A stretch of 64,000 nucleotides of DNA from Lachnospiraceae bacterium (GTDB lineage: Bacteria; Bacillota; Clostridia; Lachnospirales; Lachnospiraceae). Within the stretch, counting starts at the first letter, position 1. Each line of letters starts with the position of its first letter. The notes under the pieces are model-generated. The model was not told the origin of the DNA, did not search any database, and saw nothing but the letters and a program-made list of their open reading frames with translations. The DNA is taken from NCBI GenBank assembly GCA_029224965.1, contig JAQXVO010000033.1, positions 114,697-178,696 on the forward strand. The letters are read 5' to 3'. Shown one piece after another: positions 9,014-18,928 of this stretch. A program made the position numbers and the translations under genes.

Positions 9014-9093
9014 CTTTATGCATATTCAGGCAATAAGCGGATTCGCTGCGTAGCTTCCTGCTTCACATTTTGCGATCCCATCCGTCAGGAAGA

Positions 9094-10392
9094 TCACTGA
9101 TGTATGATGATCATGGTCTTTCCTTCCTTGACCATGTCATAAAGCTCTGTGACCTTGTCGGTCGGGCTGTTGATACAGCCGTTGGATCCGTGGGTCATAT
9201 AGATGGTTCCGCCGAAGGCATTTCTCCAGGGAGCATCATGGATGCCGACACCCGAATTGGTAACCCACATGAAACGGCTGCAGTCTGTGGAATAGGCCTT
9301 GCCGGATGCACTCGTTCCATTCATGGTATGATCCTTCTTCTTCATCAGGCAGTAGAAGACACCGGTTGGTGTATCGGTAACACCCTTCTGGCCGGTAACA
9401 ACCGGATAGTCAATCTTAAGATTTCCGCTGGGATCATAGGCCCAGAGATGCTGCTGGGAGATGCTGACCTCAATGATCAAATCCGAATCATACTTACTCA
9501 TATCATTCGCCTTGCCAGCCATCTCAGGTTCCCGATTGTCCTCTGATTTTTCCTCATCCAGGTCTTCCATCAGATGGCTGATTTCACTCTTTGTATCCAC
9601 ATAGGATCCCCAGGTTCCTCCGGTTACAGTCTGCATGCTTCCGTCATGGAGAAGGACCGGAAAGCCCTTGCCGACCGTTGTATAATCCTTATTGACTTCC
9701 GTCAGAAGCTGCTTGAAGGTCTTGGTCAGATCAGCCAGCTGATAGCTTCCGTCAGGCTGAACGGTAATATCGTCCTTGGTAATGGTCGCTTTCTTTCCAT
9801 CAGAATAGGTGACATGCCAGTCCAGAAGCTTGTTCAGCTTTTCCGCTTTTTCCTTCAGATTCTTGGCTGTATAAACCGGTTTTACATAATAATCGGAAAG
9901 CTTGAGTCCGGTCTTTCCGGCCTCGGCATCCTGGATCAAAGCATCGGTATCTACCCTTGTGCCCTGGCTTTCCTTCTCAATCTGATACTTGCCGGACGCA
10001 TCATCGTAGTAGATGCTGGCATCCTTGCTTGCTGTATTCTCGCTATTCCACTGGTCCAGATAGGTCTTTAATGCATCGGTGTCCACAGTATTGGTCACCT
10101 TGACCGTAATATTTTCCGGTCCGAGAAGGCCGCTTTCTCTTCCGGTCACTTCCGCACTGGTCTTAACAAACTGGTCATTCAGTTTCTTGTCGGCAAAGGT
10201 ATGGCTTGCCTTGTATTCCTGACTCAGATATTTGTCGGCAATCTGACTGTCACTCGAGGAAGTAATGCCAGTCAGTGTCTTTCCATTCACAACCTTCCTC
10301 TGACGAAGGAAGAAAACGAGAGCGCAGAGAATCACAGCCAGAATTACAATAGTCACTATGATCCGAGTCTTTTTTGTTCCAGTCTTATTCAT
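9094..10392 (-). CDS. L,D-transpeptidase (YkuD domain) with N-terminal membrane anchor
   Basis: This 432-residue cell-wall enzyme is predicted to form 3-3 crosslinks or attach proteins to peptidoglycan. After a basic N-terminus there is one membrane helix at about 10-28. It is followed by an extracellular region with the look of a PG_binding_4-type repeat domain (about 60-280), then an acidic linker, then the YkuD catalytic domain (about 305-432). The catalytic motif HGSNGC is at 401-406 with Cys406, preceded by GIHDAPW. The product is full length and ends 26 residues past the cysteine, as is usual. It is monocistronic. Its promoter must lie in 10393-10640, where AT-rich sequence is seen but no clear -35/-10 pair. 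Confidence 0.93.
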   Translation of the reverse strand: MNKTGTKKTRIIVTIVILAVILCALVFFLRQRKVVNGKTLTGITSSSDSQIADKYLSQEYKASHTFADKKLNDQFVKTSAEVTGRESGLLGPENITVKVTNTVDTDALKTYLDQWNSENTASKDASIYYDDASGKYQIEKESQGTRVDTDALIQDAEAGKTGLKLSDYYVKPVYTAKNLKEKAEKLNKLLDWHVTYSDGKKATITKDDITVQPDGSYQLADLTKTFKQLLTEVNKDYTTVGKGFPVLLHDGSMQTVTGGTWGSYVDTKSEISHLMEDLDEEKSEDNREPEMAGKANDMSKYDSDLIIEVSISQQHLWAYDPSGNLKIDYPVVTGQKGVTDTPTGVFYCLMKKKDHTMNGTSASGKAYSTDCSRFMWVTNSGVGIHDAPWRNAFGGTIYMTHGSNGCINSPTDKVTELYDMVKEGKTMIIIHQ

Positions 10393-10784
10393 CAGTCTTT
10401 CTCCTCTATTCCTTTCATACCGCGCCGAGGCACAGTACGATTAAATTTTCATTTAATAAAATTCTAGCACAGACAGGAATATTATATTGCACAACATCTT
10501 TTTTCACTTCAGAGAAAAATCGTTATTATTGATAAATATTCCTATTAATTATTTCAGGAATATTTTCCCCTGTTTCATTTGCTTTACAGGATTGCAACAA
10601 GTATGAAAGAAATGTAGACCGATTTCACATCAGCCTGTGAAAAATGAAGAACGGATCAGCATCAGAGTGCAAGGAAAACGTAGATCGATTTCAACATCTT
10701 TTTGGAGTTTCTGGTGAAAAAAGCGGAGTTTTTTCGGACCGGATTTTGCATAAAACTTCTTTATTAACGAAAATAACGGAGTTT
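10393..10784. other. Intergenic region with no recognised gene
   Basis: AT-rich sequence between the L,D-transpeptidase start and the transketolase terminator. A 71-codon frame at 10644-10859 has no ribosome site, no family resemblance and runs through the terminator hairpin, so I do not count it as a gene. Confidence 0.6.
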
Positions 10785-10836
10785 TCAAAAACAAGGCCTG
10801 CCGCTAGGATCTCTCGATCCCTGGAACAGACCTTGT
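10785..10836 (-). terminator. Terminator of the arabinose/transketolase operon
   Basis: A long imperfect hairpin (arms from ACAAGG at 10791 to CCTTGT at 10836) is followed on the minus strand by TTTTT. It lies 25 bp past the transketolase C-subunit stop. Confidence 0.8.
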
Positions 10837-10860
10837 CTCTTATTCACAATATAAATTGAA

Positions 10861-11802
10861 TTACTGCAGCCACTCGCGGATCTGCCTGTAGACGCCGTCG
10901 CCGTCCAGCTCGTACTTCTTCAGAAGCTCTACGGCAGGACCGGACTCACCGAAGGTATCCCGGACACCGATCTTATGCACTGGAGTCGGAAGCTTCTCGG
11001 AAAGGACATCTGCGACCGCGCTGCCCAGACCGCCGATGATGGAATGCTCCTCAACGGTTACAACCTTGCCGGTCTTCTTTGCTGATGCGAGAACCAGCTC
11101 CTCATCCAGAGGCTTGATGGTATGGATGTTGATGACCTCTGCATGAATGCCGTCTGCTGCCAGACGGTCAGCTGCCTCAAGGGCATAGCCGACTTCCAGG
11201 CCGGTCGCAATGATGGTAAGGTCTGTGCCCTCACGAAGAAGGATGCCCTTGCCGATCTCGAAATGATAGTCTGGACGGTCATTGATGACAGGCGCTGCCA
11301 GACGGCCGAAACGGAGGTAAACCGGGCCCTGCATTTCATAGGCTGCCTTGACGGCTGCCTTGGCTTCGACATCATCGGAAGGAACGATCACAGTCATTCC
11401 GGGGATGGTACGCATGAGGGCGATATCCTCGCAGCACTGATGGGAAGCGCCGTCTTCACCGACGGAGATTCCGGCATGGGTTGCGCCGATCTTTACATTG
11501 AGATGCGGATAGCCGATGGAATTCCGAACCTGTTCAAAGGCGCGTCCTGCGGCAAACATTGCAAAGGAGCTGGCAAAGGGAACCATTCCTGCGGCAGCCA
11601 GACCTGCGGCGATGCCCATCATATTTCCCTCGGCGATACCACAGTCGATATGACGGTCCGGGAAGGCCTTCTTGAAGATACCGGTCTTGGTCGCGCCGGC
11701 CAGATCCGCGTCGAGAACGATCAGATCGTCATGCTCTTTTCCAAGCTCTACCAGGGCATTGCCATAGCTTTCACGTGTTGCGATTTTCTTAAGCTCTGCC
11801 AT
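10861..11802 (-). CDS. Transketolase, C-terminal subunit
   Basis: This 313-residue subunit supplies the pyrimidine-binding and C-terminal domains of a split transketolase, as found in many Firmicutes and archaea. It carries the conserved glutamate region DCGIAEGNMMGIAAG near 54-68, where the thiamine-activating Glu lies, and GATHAGISVGEDGASHQ near 107-123. With the N-subunit it moves two-carbon units between pentose, triose and hexose phosphates. Its Shine-Dalgarno AAGGAGG overlaps the last codons of the N-subunit gene, with a gap of three bases, so translation is probably coupled. It is the last gene of the arabinose operon. Confidence 0.95.
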   Translation of the reverse strand: MAELKKIATRESYGNALVELGKEHDDLIVLDADLAGATKTGIFKKAFPDRHIDCGIAEGNMMGIAAGLAAAGMVPFASSFAMFAAGRAFEQVRNSIGYPHLNVKIGATHAGISVGEDGASHQCCEDIALMRTIPGMTVIVPSDDVEAKAAVKAAYEMQGPVYLRFGRLAAPVINDRPDYHFEIGKGILLREGTDLTIIATGLEVGYALEAADRLAADGIHAEVINIHTIKPLDEELVLASAKKTGKVVTVEEHSIIGGLGSAVADVLSEKLPTPVHKIGVRDTFGESGPAVELLKKYELDGDGVYRQIREWLQ

Positions 11803-11805
11803 GTC

Positions 11806-12627
11806 TTATGCCTCCTTCTCAAGATCAGCCATTGCGATCTTATATTCTTCATCGTTTGGAGCCTTGCCGTGCCAGCCGACCTGGTTCTCCATGAAGGAGA
11901 CACCCTTGCCCTTGACGGTCTTGGCGATAATGGCCACAGGCTGGTCCTTTACCTCGCGGGCTTCCTTGAATGCAGCCCGAAGCTGATCGAAGTCATTGCC
12001 GTCAGCGACATTGATGACATGGAACTTGAAAGCCTTGAACTTCTCATCGATCGGATAAGGAGAATTGACTTCCTCGATGGTGCCGTCGATCTGAAGGTTG
12101 TTATTGTCGACGATTACAACCAGGTTGTCCAGAGCATGGTTTCCTGCAAACATGGCAGCTTCCCAGACCTGGCCCTCTTCGATCTCGCCATCGCCGAGAA
12201 GGGTGTAGACTCTGTAGTCCTTGTTTTTCAGCTTTGCAGCCAGTGCCATGCCGACAGCTGCGGAGACGCCCTGACCAAGAGATCCGGTTGACATATCAAC
12301 GCCTGGAGTCTCGTTCATATTGGGATGTCCCTGAAGATAGGATCCGACATGACGAAGGGTAAGGAGATCTTCTCTCGGGAAATAGCCGCGCTCCGCCAAT
12401 GCGGAATAAAGGCCGGGTGCCGTATGACCCTTACTTAAAACGAAACGGTCACGATCCGGATCCCTGGGATTCTTCGGATCGATCTTCATTTCTTCGAAAT
12501 ACAGATAGGTGAAAATATCTGCTGCGCCCAGAGATCCGCCCGGATGACCGCTTTTTGCTGAATGCAGAGCGGTAACGATGTCTTTACGGACCTGATTGGC
12601 GATCTTTTTCAATTCCTGATTCGTCAT
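11806..12627 (-). CDS. Transketolase, N-terminal (thiamine diphosphate-binding) subunit
   Basis: This 273-residue subunit holds the diphosphate-binding domain: HSAKSGHPGGSLGAAD near 21-36, and the thiamine-binding GDGEIEEGQVWEA followed by NNNLQIDG (about 145-180). I chose the ATG at 12627, preceded by AAAGGA, rather than a longer frame reaching 12681. The gene lies 106 bp after the transaldolase gene. That gap contains a GCCGG-ACTTT-CCGGC hairpin and a possible weak internal promoter (ATGACA, 17 bp, TAAGAT). The neighbours show that it serves to convert the xylulose-5-phosphate made from arabinose. Confidence 0.95.
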   Translation of the reverse strand: MTNQELKKIANQVRKDIVTALHSAKSGHPGGSLGAADIFTYLYFEEMKIDPKNPRDPDRDRFVLSKGHTAPGLYSALAERGYFPREDLLTLRHVGSYLQGHPNMNETPGVDMSTGSLGQGVSAAVGMALAAKLKNKDYRVYTLLGDGEIEEGQVWEAAMFAGNHALDNLVVIVDNNNLQIDGTIEEVNSPYPIDEKFKAFKFHVINVADGNDFDQLRAAFKEAREVKDQPVAIIAKTVKGKGVSFMENQVGWHGKAPNDEEYKIAMADLEKEA

Positions 12628-12733
12628 TACAAGTGTCCTTTCTGATTTCCAAAATCTCTGCCGGAAAGTCCGGCTCAACACTATTATCTTATACTATTCG
12701 ATCCGGCTTGTCATATAAAACCGGAAATCCGAA

Positions 12734-13390
12734 TCAGTCACCGAAAACAGCACGGTAATCCTTCTGGAACTTTACGATACCTTCATCGGTCAGAGGATGA
12801 TGTATCATCTGCATGATGACCTTGTAAGGAACGGTTGCGATATCTGCGCCGGCCATAGCGCACTGGGTGACATGGAGGGGGCTCCGTACGGATGCGGCAA
12901 TGATCTGGGTATCGATGTCCGGATAGTTCTCGAAGATCTGAGCGATCTCCTCAATCAGCTCATAGCCCGGTGTCGAGATGTCGTCGAGACGTCCCAGGAA
13001 GGGAGATACGTAGGTCGCGCCGGCACGTGCTGCAAGAAGAGCCTGGTTAGCTGTGAAAACGAGAGTGCAGTTGGTATGGATGCCTTCGCTGCTTAAGGTC
13101 TTGATGGCTTTCAGGCCTTCTGCAGTCATGGGGATCTTAACGACCATGTTCTTGTGAAGAGCTGCGATCTCTCTTCCTTCCTTGATCATGCCTTCTGCAT
13201 CAACGGTTGTTGCCTTGACTTCGCCGGAGATGGGTCCGTCTACGATATCTGTGATTTCCTTTAATACGGTGGCGTAATCTCTGCCCTCTTTTGCGATCAG
13301 AGACGGGTTAGTGGTAACACCGGCAATAATGCCCATGTCATTTGCTTCACGTATTTCATCTACATTTGCTGTGTCGATAAAAAACCTCAT
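12734..13390 (-). CDS. tal: Transaldolase (short FSA/TalC-type)
   Basis: This 218-residue protein has the short single-domain transaldolase form. It shows [13 protein letters not shown] at the N-terminus and [13 protein letters not shown], and the Schiff-base lysine is expected in VVKIPMT near residue 86. In this length class some members act as fructose-6-phosphate aldolase; the sequence does not decide, but pairing with a transketolase in one operon favours transaldolase. GAGGAG precedes the ATG. It lies 20 bp downstream of araB in the same operon and joins arabinose catabolism to the non-oxidative pentose phosphate pathway. Confidence 0.93.
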   Translation of the reverse strand: MRFFIDTANVDEIREANDMGIIAGVTTNPSLIAKEGRDYATVLKEITDIVDGPISGEVKATTVDAEGMIKEGREIAALHKNMVVKIPMTAEGLKAIKTLSSEGIHTNCTLVFTANQALLAARAGATYVSPFLGRLDDISTPGYELIEEIAQIFENYPDIDTQIIAASVRSPLHVTQCAMAGADIATVPYKVIMQMIHHPLTDEGIVKFQKDYRAVFGD

Positions 13391-13410
13391 ATTTCTCCTC
13401 TTTTCTTTTT

Positions 13411-15009
13411 TTACCAGTTTACAGATTCAATGGCCTGCTTTTCGACTGCCAGACCTTCCTTGTAGTGGCTGATGAAGGTCTCATAGCCCTCTTCGGTCTC
13501 GACATCCGGTGCAAGTGTTACGCCTTCCATCTTGTCGAAGATCTGCCGGTTCAGATAATCCGGCAGGCTTTCCTTCTTGACGCCGCCCTCTAAGAGATAG
13601 GCTGCCAGAAGGGCCATGCCCCAGGGACCGCCCTCTGTTGCGGTAGACATAACGGTTACCGGTGTATGAATAGCAGCCGCCAGATATTTCTGAACACAGC
13701 CGGGTGTGGTAAAGAGTCCGCCGTGTCCGGTGATCCGGTCGATCTTCACATGCTCTTCCTTCTGGAGGATGTCCATGCCAAGCTTAACGGCACCGAGTGA
13801 GGTATAAAGCTGGGCCCGCATGAAGTTGGCCAGATTCAGCTTACTGTTGGGCATACGAACGTAAAGGGGACGTCCTTCGTTCAGCTTGGTGACACCCTCG
13901 CCGGAATAATAGCCATAATTCAGAAGGCCGCCGCAGTCGGCATCGCCTTCCAGAGATCTCCGGTAAAGGACATCATAGAGGTTGACGCCTTCCAGATTGA
14001 CACCCATAAGCTCGGCGAATTCCTTGAAGAGGTCATGCCAGGCGTTGATGTCTGTGGTTCCGTTGTTGGCATGAGACATAGCGCAGGGCTTGCCATCCGG
14101 TGTGGTGACCATATCGATCTCTCTGTGCACCTTGGACAGAGGCTTTTCCGTTACGATCATGGCGAAGGTGGAGGTTCCTGCGGATACATTTCCGGTCCGG
14201 GGAGCTACGGCATTGGTAGCTGTCATACCGGTTCCGGCATCACCCTCCGGAGGGCAGAGGGGAGTACCGGCTTCCAGTTTTCCGGATTCATCCAGAAGCT
14301 TTGCACCTTCCTCGGTCAGACGGCCGGCTTCCTGACCTGCGACAAGAACCTTGGGCAGGACATCGCGAAGCTTCCAGGAATAACCGTAAGGCTTGGTCAG
14401 TTCATCGAAGGAATCGACCATCTTCTGATCGTAGTCCAGTTTCTCGGAATCAATCGGGAAGATTCCGGAAGCATCACCGATACCGGTGACCTTCTCTCCG
14501 GTCAGACGGAAGTGGATATAGCTGTCGAGGGTTGTAGTGAAATCCAGATCCTTGAGGTATGCATCTCCGTCCAGCATGCACTGGTAGAGATGGGCGATGG
14601 TCCAGCGGAGAGGAATGTTAAAGGAAAAGCGCTCCGTCAGAACATCGGCTGCCTTCTGGGTATTGGAATTTCTCCAGGTCTGGAAGGGAGCCAGAGGCTT
14701 TCCATTCTTATCCAGGGAAATGATGCCGTGCATCATGGCACTGATGCCGATGGCACCGACCCTTGTCAGATCCAGGTCATAAGTTTTCTCTACATTTTCC
14801 CGGAGATTCTTATAGCAGTCGCGAAGACCTGCCTCGATCTCCTCATAGGGATAGGTCCAGATTCCGTCGGTCAGATGGTTTTCCCAGTGATGGGAACCCT
14901 TGCCGAGAACCTTGCCCTGAAGGTCGATGAGAACGGCCTTGATATTGGTGGAACCGAATTCAATTCCAAGCGTTGTCTTAGCCTGGAGAATATCATCTCT
15001 TTCGCTCAC
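13411..15009 (-). CDS. araB: L-ribulokinase-like FGGY carbohydrate kinase
   Basis: This FGGY-family kinase has 532 residues if started at the GTG at 15007-15009. AAAGGAGG lies at ideal spacing before it and overlaps the end of araD; a longer frame to 15042 has no such site. The phosphate-binding [12 protein letters not shown] lies near residues 15-26, an FGGY first-domain segment follows, and GHGGLF with a downstream glycine-rich turn marks the second ATP-binding domain. FGGY members cannot always be told apart. Position directly after araD and in an operon with araA makes L-ribulose phosphorylation the likely role. It belongs to the clostridial type of ribulokinase rather than the E. coli AraB type. 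Confidence 0.88.
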   Translation of the reverse strand: MSERDDILQAKTTLGIEFGSTNIKAVLIDLQGKVLGKGSHHWENHLTDGIWTYPYEEIEAGLRDCYKNLRENVEKTYDLDLTRVGAIGISAMMHGIISLDKNGKPLAPFQTWRNSNTQKAADVLTERFSFNIPLRWTIAHLYQCMLDGDAYLKDLDFTTTLDSYIHFRLTGEKVTGIGDASGIFPIDSEKLDYDQKMVDSFDELTKPYGYSWKLRDVLPKVLVAGQEAGRLTEEGAKLLDESGKLEAGTPLCPPEGDAGTGMTATNAVAPRTGNVSAGTSTFAMIVTEKPLSKVHREIDMVTTPDGKPCAMSHANNGTTDINAWHDLFKEFAELMGVNLEGVNLYDVLYRRSLEGDADCGGLLNYGYYSGEGVTKLNEGRPLYVRMPNSKLNLANFMRAQLYTSLGAVKLGMDILQKEEHVKIDRITGHGGLFTTPGCVQKYLAAAIHTPVTVMSTATEGGPWGMALLAAYLLEGGVKKESLPDYLNRQIFDKMEGVTLAPDVETEEGYETFISHYKEGLAVEKQAIESVNW

Positions 15010-15010
15010 T

Positions 15011-15715
15011 TCAGTCCTCCTTTCCCTGTCCGTAGTAGGCATTGGCGCCGTGCTTACGGAAGTAGTGCTTGTCCTGCAGCTCCTGGGGAGCAGGTGCAGC
15101 CTTGGGATTGATCACTTCGGTCCAGGCTGCCATCTTGGCAACCTCTTCGAAGACAACTGCATTGTAGACGGCCTTGTCAGCATTCTTGCCCCAGGTGAAG
15201 ACACCGTGGTTCTTGCAGAGAACGCCCGGAACCGCATCGGGATCCTTCTTGTTCTCTTCGAAATAATCGGCGATCAGAACACCGGTATTCTTCTCATAGG
15301 CTTCGTCGATTTCTTCCTTGGTCAGATTGCGGACACAGGGGATGGGTCCGTAGATATAATCCGCATGGGTGGTACCGTAGCAGGGGATGTCTCTGCCGGC
15401 CTGGGCCCAGGAGGTAGCGAAGGACGAATGAGTATGAACGATACCGCCGATCTCCTTGAAACGATTGTATAAAACGACATGGGTCGGAGTATCAGAGGAA
15501 GGATTCAGGTCTCCCTCGACCTTGTTTCCATCCAGATCCACAACAACCATGTCCTCGGGCTTCAGCTCCTCATAGGGAACTCCGCTCGGCTTGATAACGA
15601 AAAGTCCGGATTCCCGGTCGATTTCACTCACATTGCCCCAGGTAAAGGTAACGAGACCATGCTTGGGCAGCTCCAGATTGGCTTTCCAGACTTTTTCTTT
15701 TAATTCCTCTAACAT
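15011..15715 (-). CDS. araD: L-ribulose-5-phosphate 4-epimerase
   Basis: This 234-residue class II aldolase-fold epimerase converts L-ribulose-5-phosphate to D-xylulose-5-phosphate. It shows the N-terminal GLVTFTWGNVSEID, the metal-site HTHSSFATSWAQAG (His pair near 96-98), the second metal-site KNHGVFTWG, and the typical C-terminal HGANAYYGQ. Its length is standard for AraD. AAGGAAGC precedes the ATG. The stop codon lies one base before the araB GTG, so the two are probably translationally coupled. Confidence 0.97.
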   Translation of the reverse strand: MLEELKEKVWKANLELPKHGLVTFTWGNVSEIDRESGLFVIKPSGVPYEELKPEDMVVVDLDGNKVEGDLNPSSDTPTHVVLYNRFKEIGGIVHTHSSFATSWAQAGRDIPCYGTTHADYIYGPIPCVRNLTKEEIDEAYEKNTGVLIADYFEENKKDPDAVPGVLCKNHGVFTWGKNADKAVYNAVVFEEVAKMAAWTEVINPKAAPAPQELQDKHYFRKHGANAYYGQGKED

Positions 15716-15744
15716 GCTTCCTTCTTTCTATATGTAACTTCGCA

Positions 15745-16851
15745 TCAGATTGCTGTTTTCGATCTCTGCCGAAGATCAGCCACGGACTTTCGAATAACGG
15801 GCTCCGGGCGGAAGGTTCGGTTGGCATCATAAAAAGGATTATTCAGAAGATGAATCAGGTTTTCCGCTGCCACCTGTCCCAGGACTTCCTTGGGATGGGG
15901 GAAGGTTGTCACCGAAGGATGCAGATTGGCTGCCATCTCGGCATCATCGACACTCACGATGGACAGATCCTCCGGCAAATGTAAACCGGCCCTTTTACAG
16001 CCGTGAATCAGCCGGCTGGCCACCTCATCGTTATAGGTAAAGACGCCTGTGCAGCCTTCAATCCGCTCCAGAATATAAGGCGTCAGCTCTTCGACATCTT
16101 GAATGCCCCGGGTATCCAGCCAGATGACCTGATCGCCGGTCACATCCAGGCCGCATTCCCTAAGTCCCTTCCGGTAGCCGAGATAGCGGCAGCTTCCCTG
16201 GGAATCCTCGCAGTGGAAGATTCCGGCGATCCTCTTATGGCCATTTTCCGCCAGAAGATGTACGGCCTGACTTCCGATCCACTCATCATCCAGACGGATA
16301 CAGGGAAAATCCAGATTCGGATAGGAAGCATTGATAAAGAGCACCGGGATGTGTTTCTCCTTCAGCTCCATATAATACTTCCGGTTGGGATTTTGGAGGG
16401 ACCCCTGGGAGGGTTCGGCAATCAGTGCATCAATATTCTGGTTGGAAAGCAGACTTTTCAGAATCTCTTCTTCCTTCTCTACACTATTGTCCGTAAAATT
16501 CAGCTGCATGGAATAGCCGGACTGGCTCAGAGTATTCGAGATTCCCCAGACGACCTTGGGGAAAATGTAATTGTCCAGATAGGTCAGCATGACAGCCACA
16601 TTCATATAGCGGGGTCTGTCTTCCGCATCGGAAATCTCGCCGATGTAGCTGCCGCTGCCTCTGACTCTTGTAATGACACCCTCTTTTTCCAGAAGTCCGG
16701 TCGCATGCCGAATGGTCTGCCGGCTGAGGCCGAACCGATCGCAGAGCTCCTTCTCGGATGGCATCCGGTCGCCCTGTTTCAGGGCGCCCTTCTCCATCTC
16801 AGAGTAGATATAGTCCATAACTTCCAGGTAACGGGGTTTCTTCTCTGCCAT
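15745..16851 (-). CDS. araR: AraR-type transcriptional repressor (GntR DNA-binding, LacI-like sensor)
   Basis: This 368-residue regulator joins an N-terminal GntR winged helix (about residues 6-72, with MPSEKELCDRFGLSRQTIR) to a LacI/periplasmic-binding-protein sugar-sensing domain (about 85-355). That is the layout of AraR in Bacillus and Clostridium, where arabinose releases the repressor. I prefer the ATG at 16851; an in-frame TTG 18 bases upstream is possible. It is the second gene of the operon it presumably controls, between araA and araD, so its level would be autoregulated. Candidate operators lie upstream of araA. Confidence 0.92.
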   Translation of the reverse strand: MAEKKPRYLEVMDYIYSEMEKGALKQGDRMPSEKELCDRFGLSRQTIRHATGLLEKEGVITRVRGSGSYIGEISDAEDRPRYMNVAVMLTYLDNYIFPKVVWGISNTLSQSGYSMQLNFTDNSVEKEEEILKSLLSNQNIDALIAEPSQGSLQNPNRKYYMELKEKHIPVLFINASYPNLDFPCIRLDDEWIGSQAVHLLAENGHKRIAGIFHCEDSQGSCRYLGYRKGLRECGLDVTGDQVIWLDTRGIQDVEELTPYILERIEGCTGVFTYNDEVASRLIHGCKRAGLHLPEDLSIVSVDDAEMAANLHPSVTTFPHPKEVLGQVAAENLIHLLNNPFYDANRTFRPEPVIRKSVADLRQRSKTAI

Positions 16852-16879
16852 AGATTGCCTACTTTTCAAGAATTACGAT

Positions 16880-18316
16880 TTACATATAGAATTTCTGAAG
16901 ATCGGCTTCCGTGGTATCATCTCCGATGGTGATCAGCTCTGTTCCTGTCAGCTTTGCAAACATTGCAATATCGGAACGATTCAAAGCTGTGGAGATTACG
17001 GAATGATGAGCGCCGCCGGCATAGCACCATGCAGCGGTTCCGATCTCAAAATTGGGTTTATGACGGTACATGATATGAGCAACCGGGAGATTGGGCATCG
17101 GATGCGGCTCACGGATCAGCTCGACATCTGCGCAGATGATACGGAAATGATCTCCCATATCAACCAGGGTAACCTGGATGCCGTCGCCTTCCACACAGTC
17201 AAAGACCAGTCTGGCCGGATCGTTCTTTCCGCCGATGCCAAGAGGATGTACCTGAATCTCAGGCTTGGAAGCAGCCAGCTGAGCCGGAACCTCCAGCATA
17301 TGGGAAGCCAGCTCGACTTCCTTTCCGGGAGTCAGATCATAGGTGTAGTCTTCCATGAATCCGGTAGCGCCCTTTCTACCCTCGGACATCTTTTGAAGAA
17401 TTGCGGAGAAGGCAGCGATCTTATAGTCGCCCTCAGGTCCGAAGCCGACACCCTTGGCCATCATGTTCTGGGCTGCGATGCCGGGCAGCTGGTTCATGCC
17501 GTGGAGATCCTGGAAGGTATCGGTGAATGCCTTGCAGTTATTCTCCTTCAGGAACTTCTCGAAGGCTACCTCATAGCGGGCCTGCTCTCTGACAACGTCA
17601 ATCCGGTCGGTTGCCATGGTATACTTCTCTTCGTATTCGGCCATCTTCTGATCGACCTCTGCCTCGGTGACTTCCTTGGACAGCTCTACGATCTCGCCGA
17701 TGCCCCAGTACTTGATTTCCCAGCCGTAATGAATCTCAGCCTCAAGGCGGTTGCCGTCGGTAACTGCGACATCACGCATGTTATTGCCGAAGGTTGCGAC
17801 ACGCATGTTGTGGGACCAGTCAATGGCCTTTGCCACGTCACAGAACTGCTTTACCTTTGCCAGGAAGTCCTCATGCTGATAATAGCCTGCTACGACCTGG
17901 TGTGCAATATGCATGCGGGCAAGAATGAAACCAAATTCACGGTCTCCGTGAGCTGCCTGGTTCAGGTTCATGAAATCCATATCGATGGTATCGTAAGGGA
18001 GCTTTTCATTTGCCTGCGTGTGGAGATGAAGAAGGGGCTTTCTTAAAATCTGAAGGCCCTTGATCCACATCTTGGCCGGAGAGAAGGTATGCATCCATGT
18101 TACAACACCGATGCAATCATCATCAACCATCACCTTCTTCATGTCTTCGACACAGATCTCTGAGGTCTCAACGGTCGGGAGCAGTTCAAAGCGAACGACA
18201 TCTCCCAGCTTCTCGTTGAAGAAATCGACCATCTTCTGGCAGTCTGCATGAACCTGCTTCAGGCACTCTTCCCCATAGAGATCCTGGCTGCCCGGAATAA
18301 AATACAGTTTTTTCAT
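16880..18316 (-). CDS. araA: L-arabinose isomerase
   Basis: This 478-residue enzyme converts L-arabinose to L-ribulose, the first step of the pathway. The N-terminus MKKLYFIPGSQDLYG is typical. The catalytic and manganese-binding region is visible in the DTFQDLHGMNQLPG segment and in the C-terminal CYAGGAHHSV with its histidines. I chose the ATG at 18316, after GAGGGA; the frame can be read upstream to 18490 but that would pass through the operator. It is the first gene of the operon. The leader from the proposed promoter is about 240 bases long and contains an operator-like palindrome. Confidence 0.97.
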   Translation of the reverse strand: MKKLYFIPGSQDLYGEECLKQVHADCQKMVDFFNEKLGDVVRFELLPTVETSEICVEDMKKVMVDDDCIGVVTWMHTFSPAKMWIKGLQILRKPLLHLHTQANEKLPYDTIDMDFMNLNQAAHGDREFGFILARMHIAHQVVAGYYQHEDFLAKVKQFCDVAKAIDWSHNMRVATFGNNMRDVAVTDGNRLEAEIHYGWEIKYWGIGEIVELSKEVTEAEVDQKMAEYEEKYTMATDRIDVVREQARYEVAFEKFLKENNCKAFTDTFQDLHGMNQLPGIAAQNMMAKGVGFGPEGDYKIAAFSAILQKMSEGRKGATGFMEDYTYDLTPGKEVELASHMLEVPAQLAASKPEIQVHPLGIGGKNDPARLVFDCVEGDGIQVTLVDMGDHFRIICADVELIREPHPMPNLPVAHIMYRHKPNFEIGTAAWCYAGGAHHSVISTALNRSDIAMFAKLTGTELITIGDDTTEADLQKFYM

Positions 18317-18466
18317 TTTCACACTTTTCCCTCTTTTCTTGCTACATGATGTACAGGAGTCCGTTTCGGTTCTTATACCTGACCTTTCAAATCTGAGCGG
18401 ATTCGGAATGAATTTTCCGAAAATCTGTACTGTCCGAAAAGCTTTGTTTCCTCTTCCTGTCTCGGA

Positions 18467-18491
18467 GTTGTATATTTCGTACATATACAAC
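18467..18491 (-). promoter_or_regulatory. Operator-like palindrome in the araA leader
   Basis: GTTGTATAT, seven bases TTCGTAC, ATATACAAC: a perfect 9-bp inverted repeat. Its centre resembles the core of AraR operators of Bacillus. It lies about 70 bases downstream of the predicted start point, where a repressor could block elongation. Confidence 0.7.
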
Positions 18492-18564
18492 TTATTTAGA
18501 ACTTATTCAGGCTATCTGAACCATTTGGGAATATTTTCTGTACACTCCCTTGCTTGACAATGAC

Positions 18565-18593
18565 AATATAGTGCAATTTACCATATATGTCAA
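18565..18593 (-). promoter_or_regulatory. Sigma-A promoter of the arabinose operon
   Basis: On the minus strand: TTGACA (18588-18593), a 17-bp spacer, TATATT (18565-18570). It points toward araA. Confidence 0.8.
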
Positions 18594-18642
18594 CATACAT
18601 CTTTTCGGTCTGTGCAAATTAGTCAATTACAACCCTCTGGTT

Positions 18643-18820
18643 TTATACAAGTTGGCGGCTAGTTGTATATGTATAAATTATTGTGATTTTTATGTCAAAG
18701 CTAATCAAAACGGCCAATAATGCGGCCGGTATCGGTCCCTAAAACGACTTCGTTAAATTGTAAACAAGCAAAAAGTACATGTACATTTCCAAGAGGGTAT
18801 CGGAGAAAATGTACATGTAC
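18643..18820. promoter_or_regulatory. Upstream operator-like sites of the arabinose operon
   Basis: Two copies of the palindrome GTACATGTAC lie at 18775-18784 and 18811-18820, 36 bp apart, and an ATACAA-N12-TTGTAT inverted repeat spans 18645-18668. Together with 18467-18491 they give four dyads around one promoter. They are candidates for cooperative binding or looping by the AraR-type repressor. Confidence 0.55.
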
Positions 18821-18928
18821 TCTGCTAATAAGGTTATGCTGTTTTCCTGTCAGTTATTCTGCCAGTTCTATGCTGATCTGCTGTCAGCTTTGTTAGCTGC
18901 TCTATGATACTACTCTCTGATACTATCT

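Noticed and set aside
10644..10859. 71-codon plus-strand frame
   Set aside because: No ribosome site and it runs through the terminator hairpin of the transketolase operon.
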